Source of the DNA: Atribacterota bacterium
Lineage (GTDB): Bacteria > Atribacterota > Phoenicimicrobiia > Phoenicimicrobiales > Stramentimicrobiaceae
Direction: 5' to 3'
DNA length: 64,000 nucleotides
NCBI GenBank assembly: GCA_028717805.1
Contig: JAQUNC010000007.1
Location: 1 to 64,000 of the forward strand
Below, piece after piece: positions 27,193-36,728 of this stretch. The notes under the pieces are model-generated. The model was not told the origin of the DNA, did no database searches, and worked only from the letters and a program-made list of their open reading frames with translations. The position numbers were made by a program, and so were the translations under genes. Position 1 is the stretch's first letter. Each line of letters begins with the position of its first letter.

Positions 27193-27782
27193 TTTTTTCA
27201 GTACCTATTGTTATCCTGATATAGGCAGAGCAATGCCAAATTTTGGCAGAACAGCCAGAATGCATTCTCTCATTCACTTATGGCAATTATATCAGCATAC
27301 CGTTACCGTTTGAAATCTAGAAAAGATAAAATTCGCTTCACTGGTATATAAGACAGATTTAACTTAGCAAACTGTTGTATAGAAATTCCTTCCCCTGTTT
27401 ATTGTTGTAATATAGCTTTTTACGACAAACACCCTTCACTAAGAAAGACCTGGCAGTAACTTGAATTAAACGATTAACAGAATAGGATAGTTGAACCTTT
27501 AGGCTTCATCTAACATAATCAGAATATGTACTGGTATCCTTCCGAAAAAATATGTTCCATTGGAATACACATTATATTTTAATGACTGAAGGAAGGAAAG
27601 TGAGATAAAATAATGAAAGAAAATAGGATCCATTGTAGCAATATCATTAATTATGCTTGATATTTCACGTATTTCAAGAATAACAGAGAGATATTTAAAA
27701 AAATCTTCCTCAAGAAAGGAATAGATAAATACCCCGTTTATTGCTATCATGTAAGATATAAATAATTCTATAAAATTTTCTG
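27193..27782. other. Gap of 590 bases with no convincing gene
   Basis: The stretch is AT-rich. A 15-base perfect palindrome (TGCCAAA-T-TTTGGCA) lies at 27234-27248. A minus-strand frame of 83 codons (27499-27750) ends in GRIPVHILIMLDEA, which resembles the Walker-B segment of TraG/VirD4- or HerA-like ATPases. It has no Walker A and no good ribosome site. It looks like decayed sequence rather than a working gene. Confidence 0.4.
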
Positions 27783-29291
27783 TTATTCTGTTACTACTTT
27801 ATTCCCCTCAAAAATTTTTCGAAAATGAAAACCAGTTATAGCGTAAGTGATTGCTGCCGGGAAAAGTTTAGGTCGATGAAATAGAGTCCAGAAAAACATC
27901 TTCCAGTAATATTTCCTTCCCCTTTCCTTAATTCCCAGATACCAAACTGATTTAAAGAAGGCTGCCAGGTAAATCCAGCGCAGGCGATTTATCCGTATTT
28001 TAAATTTTTTGGTATTTAAACTTTTAATCAAAGATAATACTCTATTATAATAATAATTTGGTGAATAAATGGTATGTAATATTTTTTGGTAACCCTTTAA
28101 CAATTCTTGATAATCCATTTTGGGAATAAAATTAATAGTAAAATCAGTGTTGCTACCGCTGGGTATTCTCAAAAAGCGTTTCTCTTTAATAAGTCTTTGA
28201 TATAATTTAGTTCCTACCGGTGCATTGAGAAGACCAACCATAGCTGTGACAATGCCACTCTTCTGAATAAAATTAATCATTTCATCAAAGATACTGGGAG
28301 GATCATGGTCAAATCCCACAATAAAACCACCGGTTACCTGAAGTCCACATTGTTGCACCTTATGGACTGCATCAATTAAATTACGATGTCTATTCTGGTT
28401 TTTATGACATTCTTCCAGGCTTTCTTCATGAGGAGTTTCAATACCAATAAAAACTGAATCAAAACCTGCCTCTACCATCATATTCATTAGCTCCTCTTCA
28501 TCAGCAATATTAATGGAAGCTTGGGTACTAAAAGAAAAACAGTGTCCTTTTTCTTTATTCCAGCTAATCAGGGCAGGCAGGATTTCTTTCTTTAATTTAC
28601 TCTTATGAGCTATAAAATTATCATCCACCATAAAAACTCCTTCCCGCCATCCCAATTGGTATATTTTATCTAACTCTTTCAGTAGTTGATATTTTGATTT
28701 AGTCCTGATCTTATGACCAAAAAGCATGGTGACATCACAAAAATCACAATCAAAGGGACAGCCCCTGGAATACTGCATACAAAGAGAGTTATATTGTTTT
28801 AAATCTTTAATTAATTCCCAGGCCGGAACCGGGGAATGCTCCAGATCAGCTTTTTCTTTACTGGCGTAAATTCTTTTCAGATTCCCCCTGTGCAAATCTG
28901 CTAAAAACAAAGGTAGGGTCACTTCTGCTTCATTCAAAACTAAGTAGTCTACCTGGGGAAAATCCTGATAAGCGGCTGTAAAAAGGGGACCTCCTGCTAC
29001 AATAATTGCTCCGATTCTCTTGCATTGTCCAATAAGGTCGGTTACTGATTTTCGCTGGATAGACATGGCACCGATAAAAACATAATCAGCCCACTTAATA
29101 TCCTGTTCAGTCAGACAATCACCAGCAGAAAGATCTATCAACCTTTTTTCCCACTCAGCAGGAAGTAAAGCAGCTACAGTAAGCAATCCCAATGGGGGTA
29201 AGCTGGCTTTCTTTGCCACAAATTTGAGAACATATTTATAACTCCAGAACGTTTCGGGATAAGAAGGATAAATCATTAATATTTTCATCAT
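27783..29291 (-). CDS. B12-binding domain radical SAM protein
   Basis: This 502-residue protein has an N-terminal cobalamin-binding-like domain (residues 1-150; ending near LVLNEAEVTLP). A radical-SAM barrel follows with cysteines in SRGCPFDCDFC (CxxxCxxC) and GIETPHEESL. The C-terminal region is basic and partly hydrophobic (FKIRINRLRWIYLAAFFKSVWY), of the DUF4070 type seen in HpnP/HpnR-like enzymes. Such proteins methylate or rearrange unactivated carbons, often in lipids or cofactors. The tail suggests membrane contact. It lies 15 bases after pgeF. The substrate is unknown. Confidence 0.85.
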   Translation of the reverse strand: MMKILMIYPSYPETFWSYKYVLKFVAKKASLPPLGLLTVAALLPAEWEKRLIDLSAGDCLTEQDIKWADYVFIGAMSIQRKSVTDLIGQCKRIGAIIVAGGPLFTAAYQDFPQVDYLVLNEAEVTLPLFLADLHRGNLKRIYASKEKADLEHSPVPAWELIKDLKQYNSLCMQYSRGCPFDCDFCDVTMLFGHKIRTKSKYQLLKELDKIYQLGWREGVFMVDDNFIAHKSKLKKEILPALISWNKEKGHCFSFSTQASINIADEEELMNMMVEAGFDSVFIGIETPHEESLEECHKNQNRHRNLIDAVHKVQQCGLQVTGGFIVGFDHDPPSIFDEMINFIQKSGIVTAMVGLLNAPVGTKLYQRLIKEKRFLRIPSGSNTDFTINFIPKMDYQELLKGYQKILHTIYSPNYYYNRVLSLIKSLNTKKFKIRINRLRWIYLAAFFKSVWYLGIKERGRKYYWKMFFWTLFHRPKLFPAAITYAITGFHFRKIFEGNKVVTE

Positions 29292-29306
29292 AATAAACCC
29301 TCCCTA

Positions 29307-30191
29307 TTATTCTCTCAACATAATTCCAGCAGCAAAACGACCTGTACATCGATGTTCTTTTCTATTGGAAAAAAATAGATTAGAATGACAGGAAGTACAC
29401 AGATAGGCGATTTCGATATGCTCCTCCGGTATCCCACAACTTAACAATTGTATTTTGTTAGCCTGCCACAAATCGAAAAAAAACCTTTCACCATTAGAAA
29501 AAGAACGAATTAAATTTTGCTCTTTTGGAAAAGACTCCTTAACTTTATATAATACATCCTTTCCCACCTGATAGCAACAGGGACCAATAGAAGGACCAAT
29601 AGCACAGATAATATCCAGGGCTCTGCAGTGATAATGAGATTGCATTAAACGAATAGTTTTCTGAGTAATGAGGCCGACTGTTCCCTTCCATCCGGCATGA
29701 ACCAGAGCAATAACCTTTTTTCTATAGTCAAAAAGTATTACTGGCACGCAATCAGCAACAAAAATTAGAAGACAGATATTTCTATAAGCAGTAATCATAG
29801 CATCACTGATTTGCACTGGATTAGTTAAATCCTTGTTATTCTTTAATCCCTTTCTGTTGTTAATTAAAAATACGTTCGTTCCATGTTCCTGCTGAGTAAA
29901 AATAAAACTTTCAGTAGATATGCCGAGGGATTTAGCCAAGCGGTCACGGTTTTTGAGAACATGTTCCTCTCTATCTCCCACATGAGAAGCTAAATTAAAA
30001 GAATGAAATGGTTTTTCACTGTAACCACCATGTCGGGTAGTGATGAAATGCAGAACATCTTCATGTTGAGATAAACCGAGAAAGCGAGTAATTGGAATGC
30101 CATCTAAACCAACTTTAGTAAAAAATATATTTGATTTGATGTTATCTTTGGATTCAATCATAACATAATCTACGGGATAATCAAGAGGCAT
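29307..30191 (-). CDS. pgeF: Multicopper-oxidase-like purine nucleoside phosphorylase (YfiH/PgeF)
   Basis: This 294-residue laccase-domain protein is of the YfiH/PgeF family, cytoplasmic enzymes with purine nucleoside phosphorylase or adenosine deaminase activity, also linked to peptidoglycan editing. Zinc-site motifs are VADCVPV, VHAGWKGT, IGPSIGPCCYQVG and CTSCHSNLFFSNR. The first ATG (30191) is favoured because GGGGGAAGA stands just upstream. This purine-rich site is one arm of the dispersed repeat, which overlaps the first codons. A downstream ATG at 30158 has no ribosome site. Confidence 0.9.
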   Translation of the reverse strand: MPLDYPVDYVMIESKDNIKSNIFFTKVGLDGIPITRFLGLSQHEDVLHFITTRHGGYSEKPFHSFNLASHVGDREEHVLKNRDRLAKSLGISTESFIFTQQEHGTNVFLINNRKGLKNNKDLTNPVQISDAMITAYRNICLLIFVADCVPVILFDYRKKVIALVHAGWKGTVGLITQKTIRLMQSHYHCRALDIICAIGPSIGPCCYQVGKDVLYKVKESFPKEQNLIRSFSNGERFFFDLWQANKIQLLSCGIPEEHIEIAYLCTSCHSNLFFSNRKEHRCTGRFAAGIMLRE

Positions 30192-30335
30192 TCTTCCCCC
30201 TGAGAATCCCTGTATTATTATTGAGTATATGGTATTTAGTAAACCGTAGTAGTGTTCCTATATAAAGTAGTTATTGTAGTTATATATTTTATAGGATCCT
30301 GAGGGATTATAACTTTGGGCAGTAAATGTCCTCAG
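30181..30335 (-). repeat. Third copy of the composite intergenic repeat
   Basis: The head palindrome is degenerate here (30181-30211) and is followed by GAGAATCCCTG. A spacer shares GAGTATATGGTA-like sequence with the copy at 13849. The tail CTGAGG-N25-CCTCAG (30299-30335) has inner bases close to those of the other copies (GATTATAA...AAATGT). It overlaps the start of pgeF and lies in the gap after the DUF2461 gene. Confidence 0.65.
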
Positions 30336-30367
30336 AAAATTAAAAATTTTTAACTAAGTTACTTTAG

Positions 30368-31084
30368 TTATTGCTTTTCGCTATAGACATACTTGGTTAT
30401 CCAATTGTAAAGCTGAGACCAATCTTTGTAAATATTATAAACTAATTTCAGAAGATCTCGATTGTATAGTTCAGGAGGAATAGACATCTCTCTATAGACC
30501 AACAGACCATTAAAACGAATTAAATCTTTCAGCTTGTCATTGCTTACCTGGTATCCCTCTGGAATATTTTTATAATAGTTTCCACTTATATGATATTCCT
30601 GGTTTCCTTTTATCTTATCAATTATTTGCCATAATTCTTCTCCACTTGCCTGATCGACAATTGCTTCACGAAAATAACGCAAAGCCTTACGGGAAAATAC
30701 TTGGATACCTGCGGACAGATATAATTGCTCCGGCCTTAATTCGAAATAATAACCTGGAGATTTTTTTGCTCTCCTTATACCTTGCCAAAACCACAGGCCC
30801 AAGAATGGTCGGTAAGGATTCTGGTCATTTGAAAACCTGGCATCCTGATAGATGCGGCATATGGAACGATTAACTCGTGGATCAGCCTGAATCCCGGGAG
30901 ATATTTTTTGCAGCATATCCCCAAGCTCTGCTACAAAAATACTGGCTGGTTGCAACACTTTTTTGCTATAATCCTTTTTGCGTGCTAAAAACCATTCACG
31001 ATTATTATTCTCTTTCAAATTTTTTAGAAAGAAGACCGTTTCGGCAGAAAAACCTTCAAAGCGACTATGTTTGCGGACTAACAT
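30368..31084 (-). CDS. DUF2461 family protein
   Basis: This 238-residue protein matches the DUF2461 family of unknown function. Typical elements are FLKNLKENNNREWF near the N-terminus, RDVNRS-like PRVNRSICRIYQDARFSND, PYRPFLGLWFW, GYYFELRPEQLYLSAG and the C-terminal LYNWIT. Length is normal. The SD is GGAGGT before ATG. It is the middle gene between an HD-domain gene upstream and pgeF downstream. Nothing in the context reveals a role. Confidence 0.88.
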   Translation of the reverse strand: MLVRKHSRFEGFSAETVFFLKNLKENNNREWFLARKKDYSKKVLQPASIFVAELGDMLQKISPGIQADPRVNRSICRIYQDARFSNDQNPYRPFLGLWFWQGIRRAKKSPGYYFELRPEQLYLSAGIQVFSRKALRYFREAIVDQASGEELWQIIDKIKGNQEYHISGNYYKNIPEGYQVSNDKLKDLIRFNGLLVYREMSIPPELYNRDLLKLVYNIYKDWSQLYNWITKYVYSEKQ

Positions 31085-31120
31085 ACTAATTTACCTCCAC
31101 TAATTGTTCAGGTACGCTCT

Positions 31121-31699
31121 TTAAGCAAAACCCTTTAATCCAATTTCTTCTGCAACTTCTTGCATACCTTTGATAGTATCATCAATTAATTGTGAAAGTT
31201 CTATACCAAGCATTTCAGCTCCTTTCAGAATAATATCGCGGTTAACTCCTGCTGCAAAACGTTTATCCTTCCATTTCTTTTTAACTGATTTAACCTCCAC
31301 ATCAATCACGCTTCTGGAAGGTCTCACTAAAGCAGTAGTCACTACTAATCCCGTTAATTCATCAATAGCATAAAGAGTCTTTTCTAATGTTGTTTCCGGT
31401 TTTACATCTGAACATATTCCCCAGCCATGGCTAATTACGGCACGGATATAATCCTCTGGCCAGCCTTTTTCTTCAAGTATTTCTTTGCTCTTCTGGCAAT
31501 GCTGCTCTGGAAATCTATAATAATCAAGATCATGAACTAAACCAATTATTCCCCATTTCTCTTCATCTTCACCATTTTTCCTGGCCATATAACGCATTAC
31601 CCCTTCCACCGCTAGAGCATGTTTTATAAGACCATCATCCTGATTGTACTCTTTTAATAATTGTAAGGCATCTCCTCTGGTGGGATTATATCTGTTCAT
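31121..31699 (-). CDS. HD domain metal-dependent hydrolase-like protein
   Basis: This 192-residue protein has the HD phosphohydrolase core: IKHALAVEGVMRYMA, GLVHDLDYYRFPEQHCQKS (metal-binding HD), ISHGW and IDELTGLVVTTALVRP. This subgroup is often annotated HDIG-domain protein. The substrate is unknown; nucleotides are typical for the superfamily. The SD GAAGGAGG is strong. A copy of the AGGGGA palindrome lies 22 bases upstream of the start. Confidence 0.85.
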   Translation of the reverse strand: MNRYNPTRGDALQLLKEYNQDDGLIKHALAVEGVMRYMARKNGEDEEKWGIIGLVHDLDYYRFPEQHCQKSKEILEEKGWPEDYIRAVISHGWGICSDVKPETTLEKTLYAIDELTGLVVTTALVRPSRSVIDVEVKSVKKKWKDKRFAAGVNRDIILKGAEMLGIELSQLIDDTIKGMQEVAEEIGLKGFA

Positions 31700-31720
31700 G
31701 ATAACCTCCTTCTCAAGATA

Positions 31721-31750
31721 TTCAAGGGGAATTCTTCACCTTGAAAACTT
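31721..31750 (-). repeat. Dispersed AGGGGA palindrome, degenerate copy
   Basis: TTCAAGGGGAA is paired with TTCACCTTGAA around a three-base centre, followed by AACTT where other copies have AACCCCT. It lies immediately upstream of the HD-domain gene start, in the same orientation as the other copies. Confidence 0.5.
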
Positions 31751-32112
31751 CTTAAGTTAAGCTAAAATTATATTTTATTCATCCCCACCTATCTTGTTTA
31801 TTAACCAAGATAGGATTTCTTGAACAAGTATTTTGCTGGCACGTTTTCAGGATATTCTTCCACTGATTTTTTTGGTTTTAACACTTTTATAATAAATCCT
31901 ATTTTGATCTTATCTTAAAATTTAACTTATAGTATATTGTTTCTTATTTACATAAAGATATTTCTAGGTATCAAATTTTTTTAAACTCCGACACTTCGAA
32001 ATGGGTCTTCAATTATTGCATCATTATAGCATTATATCAATAGAATGAAAAGCAAACTATTATTTAGTATATTTTCTTTAAAGTCTTACCGTCTTCCAGT
32101 CAATCAAAGTTC
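31751..32112. other. AT-rich gap between galK and the HD gene
   Basis: It contains a perfect 9-bp hairpin (CCTATCTTG at 31788-31796 with CAAGATAGG at 31806-31814). There is no T run on either strand beside it, so termination of galK transcripts is possible but weakly supported. I see no gene or other structure in the rest. Confidence 0.4.
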
Positions 32113-33282
32113 TTACATATGACCAATTTTTTTCTCCCAAAGACCATCGGTAATTTGTACCGATAAAAAACGAGGTAATTTATTAAATACCAGCTCATAT
32201 TTTCCCTTAATTGCAGAAAATATCTTGTTTACTTTCTCCTTCTTAATTAATGCCAGTACACACCCTCCAAAACCAGCTCCCATCATTCTGGCACCTATCA
32301 CTCCTTCACTTGCTCCGAGATAATCTACAATAAAATCCAATTCAGGACAACTAACTTCATAAAGGTATTTAAGCCCATTATGTGTAGAATAGAGTAATTG
32401 CCCTACCTGATTAAATGATTTATTCTGTAAAGCCCGCACCATCCTCTTTACCCTTAGATTCTCTTCAACAATGTAAATTATTCTTTTAAATATAGTAGGT
32501 GGAAATTTGTTCCTGAGTTGTAGTAGATCTTTTAACTCTACCTCTCCTAATGATTTTAACTGTGGATTAAGAAACTCTTTCAGTATCTCTAAACCGGTTA
32601 GGCATTCGGAACGCCTTATATTGTAATCACTTTTTTCTAAACTGTGAGAAACCGTTGTATCTATTAATATAAAAGTATTATTGCTCAATGGTAAATAAAT
32701 ATATTGGTAATCCATATTTTGAACATTTAAAAATAGAGCATGATTTTCCTTGCCCATAATGGAGACAAATTGATCCATAATTCCACATTTTACACCTATA
32801 AAATCATTTTCTGCTTTTTGAGCTAATTCAGCCATATTTCTGGGATTGATATTTAGACTAAATATCTCATTTAGGGCAAATAAAAAGGCGACCTCCAGTG
32901 CAGCTGAACTGGAGAGACCGGCTCCCACAGGTATGTCGCTGGTTACATAAACATCTAATCCTGGGTAATCTGTAAAATCCAGTTCCTGCTGCAGGATAAA
33001 TAGGATGGCTTTTAGATATTTTGCCCAACCATCTTCTCTCTTTATTGGTATAAGTGGATATTCTTGCACAATTAATCCGGGATACTCTGTAGAATATGCC
33101 CTTAATACCCTGGAATTATTTTTTCTTATGCCTAAACTAATATAGCGATTAATGGTTGCCGGCAATACAACACCCTTGTTATAATCAGTGTGTTCACCAA
33201 TAATATTTATTCTCCCTGGTGCATGATAGAATAAAAAATCTTTCTCATCCTCAAATATATCGCTAATATTTGTGCCCTTCAA
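32113..33282 (-). CDS. galK: Galactokinase
   Basis: GalK phosphorylates galactose to galactose-1-phosphate. The 389-residue GHMP kinase has the galactokinase signature GRINIIGEHTDYNKG, the ATP loop VGAGLSSSAALEVA, CGIMDQFVS with the catalytic aspartate, and GARMMGAGFGGC. The start is a TTG at 33282, nine bases after AAGGAG. No galT or galE is nearby. The next gene upstream is pyrE, about 100 bases away. A substrate other than galactose within the GHMP family cannot be excluded. Confidence 0.92.
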   Translation of the reverse strand: MKGTNISDIFEDEKDFLFYHAPGRINIIGEHTDYNKGVVLPATINRYISLGIRKNNSRVLRAYSTEYPGLIVQEYPLIPIKREDGWAKYLKAILFILQQELDFTDYPGLDVYVTSDIPVGAGLSSSAALEVAFLFALNEIFSLNINPRNMAELAQKAENDFIGVKCGIMDQFVSIMGKENHALFLNVQNMDYQYIYLPLSNNTFILIDTTVSHSLEKSDYNIRRSECLTGLEILKEFLNPQLKSLGEVELKDLLQLRNKFPPTIFKRIIYIVEENLRVKRMVRALQNKSFNQVGQLLYSTHNGLKYLYEVSCPELDFIVDYLGASEGVIGARMMGAGFGGCVLALIKKEKVNKIFSAIKGKYELVFNKLPRFLSVQITDGLWEKKIGHM

Positions 33283-33385
33283 AATTCACTCCTTAATAAA
33301 GTTTTATTTATTAACCAATATATTATTAGCTAATTTATTAAATGCTGTACCTTTTTTGAAATTATCATTGAATATTGGAATATTT

Positions 33386-33997
33386 TTAGATAAAACGACT
33401 CCCTGGATTTTCAAGAGGTTTACCAATCCTGCAGAGAGGACATACATCAGCAGTATAGGTATTTATATTCATTTGTAAGGCACTATATAAAGGTAATTTT
33501 AAAGGATATTCTTGGCTCCTTCGATCAACAATACAAGCTACCCCAATTACATTGGCACCCCTTTTTTCTACCAATTCCTTCACTTCTATCGTAGATTTGC
33601 CAGTAGTAACAACATCCTCTGTTATTAATACCTTCTCACCAGGTTTAATCACAAAACCTCTTCTTAATTGCATTATCCCATCTTTACGCTCTGCAAACAT
33701 GGCTTTCTTGTTTAATTGTCGCCCCAGTTCATAGGCTACGATGATGCCTCCTAAAGCCGGTCCTACTACAATTTCCATATCCAGGTGTTTAACCTTTTCA
33801 ACAACCAATTCCAGAACCTTCTTAGCATAAGAAGGATATTGTAATATTCTAGCACACTGAATGTATCCATCACTGTGAATTCCTGATGAAAGTAAAAAAT
33901 GTCCGTCTAATATTGCCCCTGTTTTGTTAAGTATTTCCCAAATCTCTCTTTCTTCAAAAGATAGCATATTATAATTTTTTAACAATAAATTTCCCAT
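33386..33997 (-). CDS. pyrE: Orotate phosphoribosyltransferase
   Basis: PyrE converts orotate and PRPP to OMP. The 203-residue protein shows the substrate segments GHFLLSSGIHSDGYIQ and VGPALGGIIVAYELG, and the PRPP loop VLITEDVVTTGKST. The C-terminal tail carries CPLCRIGKPL, a short Cys pair found in some anaerobe PyrE proteins. It is the last gene of the pyrF-pyrK-pyrD-pyrE operon, 18 bases after pyrD. The SD is AGAGGAGA. Confidence 0.95.
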   Translation of the reverse strand: MGNLLLKNYNMLSFEEREIWEILNKTGAILDGHFLLSSGIHSDGYIQCARILQYPSYAKKVLELVVEKVKHLDMEIVVGPALGGIIVAYELGRQLNKKAMFAERKDGIMQLRRGFVIKPGEKVLITEDVVTTGKSTIEVKELVEKRGANVIGVACIVDRRSQEYPLKLPLYSALQMNINTYTADVCPLCRIGKPLENPGSRFI

Positions 33998-34015
33998 CTT
34001 ACTGCTCTCCTCTTT

Positions 34016-34924
34016 TTATATGATACCACGAATCTCATCTAATGATGGGATTCCTTCTGTTCTTAAAAAATTATCTATCTCAGTAATAATCTGTAAACAG
34101 GAATTAGGATTTATAAAATTAGCAGTCCCAACTTGAATACAGGTTGCTCCAACCATAATAAATTCAAGGGCATCTCGTCCATTACAAATACCACCAATTC
34201 CCATAACCGGTATTTTAACTTTCTGGCATACCTCGTGAACCATACGCAGCGCAATCGGTTTGATAGCTGGACCAGAAAGTCCCGCATATATATTATCAAA
34301 TACAGGCATCCTCCTTTTTATATCAATTGCCATAGCCTTAAAGGTATTAACTAATGATAATCCATCAGCCCCCTCTTCCTCACAGCACTGGGCAATCTTA
34401 ACTATATCATCAGCATTGGGAGATAGCTTGACTATTAAAGGTAATTTATTAACACTCCTTACTTGTCTCACTAATTCTCTGGCAGTACTAGAAGTTATTC
34501 CAAAAAGCATTCCTCCTTCCTTTACATTAGGACAGGAGATATTTAACTCAATCATATCTGCCTCTTCTTCAGAAAGAAGAGCAGCCAATTCAACATATTC
34601 TGCCATTGTTGAGCCGCTTATATTTATAATTATTCTTACTCCCTCATCCCTTATTTTCTTTAACATCGGTAAATCCTGTTTGATAAATAAATCTATTCCC
34701 TTATTCTCTAATCCAATACTGTTCATTATTCCTGAGGCAGTTTCCCAAATTCTAATCCCTTTGTTCCCTGTTCGGTGACATAAAGTTAATCCTTTGGTAC
34801 AAATTCCGCCTATTTGAGAAAGGTCGAAATGCTGCTCAAATCCTGTACCAAAAGTCCCAGAAGCAGCAATAACCGGATTTTTAAAAATAATTTTCCCAAA
34901 TAGTACTTGAAGTATATTATTCAA
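34016..34924 (-). CDS. pyrD: Dihydroorotate dehydrogenase B, catalytic subunit
   Basis: This FMN-binding TIM-barrel oxidises dihydroorotate. In the 1B type it passes electrons to PyrK and NAD. Motifs are [34 protein letters not shown] with the catalytic Cys, and [15 protein letters not shown] take the TTG at 34924 (303 residues): GGGGAGG lies eight bases upstream and the family N-terminus fits. It then overlaps the pyrK stop by eight bases. The frame remains open to an ATG at 34957 further inside pyrK. Confidence 0.94.
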   Translation of the reverse strand: MNNILQVLFGKIIFKNPVIAASGTFGTGFEQHFDLSQIGGICTKGLTLCHRTGNKGIRIWETASGIMNSIGLENKGIDLFIKQDLPMLKKIRDEGVRIIINISGSTMAEYVELAALLSEEEADMIELNISCPNVKEGGMLFGITSSTARELVRQVRSVNKLPLIVKLSPNADDIVKIAQCCEEEGADGLSLVNTFKAMAIDIKRRMPVFDNIYAGLSGPAIKPIALRMVHEVCQKVKIPVMGIGGICNGRDALEFIMVGATCIQVGTANFINPNSCLQIITEIDNFLRTEGIPSLDEIRGII

Positions 34925-35624
34925 AGCAAATATCCTCCCCAGGAAATACAGGGCCATCCTTACAGGTTAATTTATTTCCTTCTCTGGTCTTACAGGAGCA
35001 GGACAGGCAAGCACCTAAACCACATCCCATTCTTCTTTCTAAAGATATAAATATTTTGGTTTTTTCTGACCTTTTCTGGCGCACAATTGCCTTCATCATA
35101 TCTTCCGGTCCACAGGCAAATATATAATCATAACTGTTAATATTTACTTTTTGAGAAATAAATCCACCTATATCAATAATCAATTTATGAGACACCTTTT
35201 CAAATAAATCTACTAAAATTGCTCTTTCTTTGAAACCTAAATAAATATGAACCATCTCTATTGAACTCTGAACTTTTAGTTCTCGGGCAGTAAAATAAAG
35301 TGAAGCTAAGCCCATTCCTCCTCCAATTAAGGCCACCTTCCCTTTTGCTTGAGGAAACCCCCTCCCATAAGGACCAAAAAGTTCTATATTGTCGTTTTCT
35401 TTTAATTTGCTTAATAGATTACTGCCCTCTCCCACTGTCTTATAGATAAAACTTATTGATTTATTATCAAGATCGAAGATACTAAAAGGCCTGCCAAGAA
35501 CAGGGTGATAGGAATTCCAACCTCTAAGCATATAAAATTGCCCCACAGAACCCTTATATTTTCCAGCAATTTTTAGATAGTAGATATCGCTATCTATTTG
35601 GTCATTAAGAATTATCTTTGCCAT
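34917..35624 (-). CDS. pyrK: Dihydroorotate dehydrogenase B, electron-transfer subunit
   Basis: This 235-residue ferredoxin-reductase-like protein has a flavin-binding barrel (GRPFSIFD), an NAD-binding domain ([14 protein letters not shown]) and a C-terminal [2Fe-2S] site in [13 protein letters not shown] followed by a later Cys (LTCKDGPVF). It couples PyrD to NAD+. The start overlaps pyrF by 13 bases and the end overlaps pyrD by eight, showing tight translational coupling. Confidence 0.95.
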   Translation of the reverse strand: MAKIILNDQIDSDIYYLKIAGKYKGSVGQFYMLRGWNSYHPVLGRPFSIFDLDNKSISFIYKTVGEGSNLLSKLKENDNIELFGPYGRGFPQAKGKVALIGGGMGLASLYFTARELKVQSSIEMVHIYLGFKERAILVDLFEKVSHKLIIDIGGFISQKVNINSYDYIFACGPEDMMKAIVRQKRSEKTKIFISLERRMGCGLGACLSCSCKTREGNKLTCKDGPVFPGEDICFE

Positions 35625-36466
35625 TTAAAAATATCTTCTTTCATTTTTTGTACCTTTTCTCTGGCACATTCAGCAAAATTATCTTTTTCTTTTATGCCTT
35701 TATGAGCGCCAATAATATCCCGGGAAGAATTAATAATGAATCTCTTTTTCTTCTGTAGTAATGGTGTAAGATTAATTGATTTTCCCCCTTGCATTCCATA
35801 CCCTGGAATAAGAAAAAAAGAATTGGGACAGCTTTCCCATATTTTGCGCATATCCTCTGGAAAAGTAAGTCCGGCAACACCACCGATAAGGCTGAGACCA
35901 CTGGAACCCATAAAGGATTCTCCCCATTCATTGACCTTTTGGGCAATCTTAATATAAAGTGGTTGTCCTCCTACCATTAATTCTTGAAAATCACGTGAGC
36001 TTTCATTTGAGGTATGAATCAATATAAAAATTCCTTTTTTTCCCGTTTCTAAATATTTAAAATAGGGGCTAATACTATCTTTCCCTAAAAAGGGATTCAT
36101 AGTTATAAAATCTACCTCAAAATCTCCCGAAAAATGGGCTTTAGCATAAAATTCTGCAGTAATCTGAATATCACCTCTTTTTATATCCCCAATGACTATT
36201 TTGCCTTGTTCCCTTATATATCGTACGGTACGACTATATGCTTTTAATCCTTCAATACCTAAAGCCTCATAACAAGCTATCTGTAGTTTATAACAGGCTA
36301 CAATATCTTTAGTTGCTTCTATAATATGGCGATTATAAAGAAATATCTTTTCTTCCAGACTGATCAAAGAATGTATTAGATATTCTGGCAATAAATGATA
36401 TCTAAAATCTAATCCAACACATATTGGACTTCTCAAGGCTTCCTCATAAAGTTTGTCAATAATCAT
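35612..36466 (-). CDS. pyrF: Orotidine 5'-phosphate decarboxylase
   Basis: This 284-residue PyrF is of the longer subfamily (type 2) found in actinobacteria and various anaerobes. The catalytic tetrad region is VIGDIKRGDI, preceded by ICVGLDFR. The phosphate loop is IPGYGMQGG. It is the first gene of the pyrimidine operon. The SD AAGGAAGG precedes ATG by about nine bases. It follows the strong terminator of the fab operon, so it must have its own promoter, which I could not pin down. Confidence 0.94.
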   Translation of the reverse strand: MIIDKLYEEALRSPICVGLDFRYHLLPEYLIHSLISLEEKIFLYNRHIIEATKDIVACYKLQIACYEALGIEGLKAYSRTVRYIREQGKIVIGDIKRGDIQITAEFYAKAHFSGDFEVDFITMNPFLGKDSISPYFKYLETGKKGIFILIHTSNESSRDFQELMVGGQPLYIKIAQKVNEWGESFMGSSGLSLIGGVAGLTFPEDMRKIWESCPNSFFLIPGYGMQGGKSINLTPLLQKKKRFIINSSRDIIGAHKGIKEKDNFAECAREKVQKMKEDIFKWQR

Positions 36467-36505
36467 CTTACTAACCTTCCTTTAATTTATAATCAAATAT
36501 AAAAA

Positions 36506-36533
36506 AATCTTCCCCAATGAAATGGGGAAGATT
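36506..36533 (-). terminator. Strong intrinsic terminator of the fab operon
   Basis: A perfect 11-bp stem (36506-36516 with 36523-36533, GGGGAAGATT arms) with a six-base loop is followed on the minus strand by a run of seven T residues. It lies about 200 bases past the last gene of the fab operon and just before pyrF. Confidence 0.85.
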
Positions 36534-36728
36534 CTCATTAACTTCCTTTTTTATTCTTATTAGGTATAAAAATGCTCTGGTTAAAGTGCTCACAGTTGCT
36601 TATTACCTTTCTAGTCTCTCAGGACTAAATTAAAGATACTTTATCAACTGGATATTACCATTTACTATCTTTCATGTCAAATAAAATTATTCAAGCAATT
36701 TTCCTCCGATTGTTATTTATTCTCCAAT

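Noticed and set aside
27234-27248. Terminator after metF
   Set aside because: The palindrome is short and has no T run after it.
31788-31814. Terminator after galK
   Set aside because: Perfect hairpin but no T run on either side and 300 bases from the galK stop; kept only as a note.
34260-34778. A 172-codon plus-strand frame across pyrD
   Set aside because: It is antisense to a clear pyrD gene with all its motifs; composition is typical of a shadow frame.
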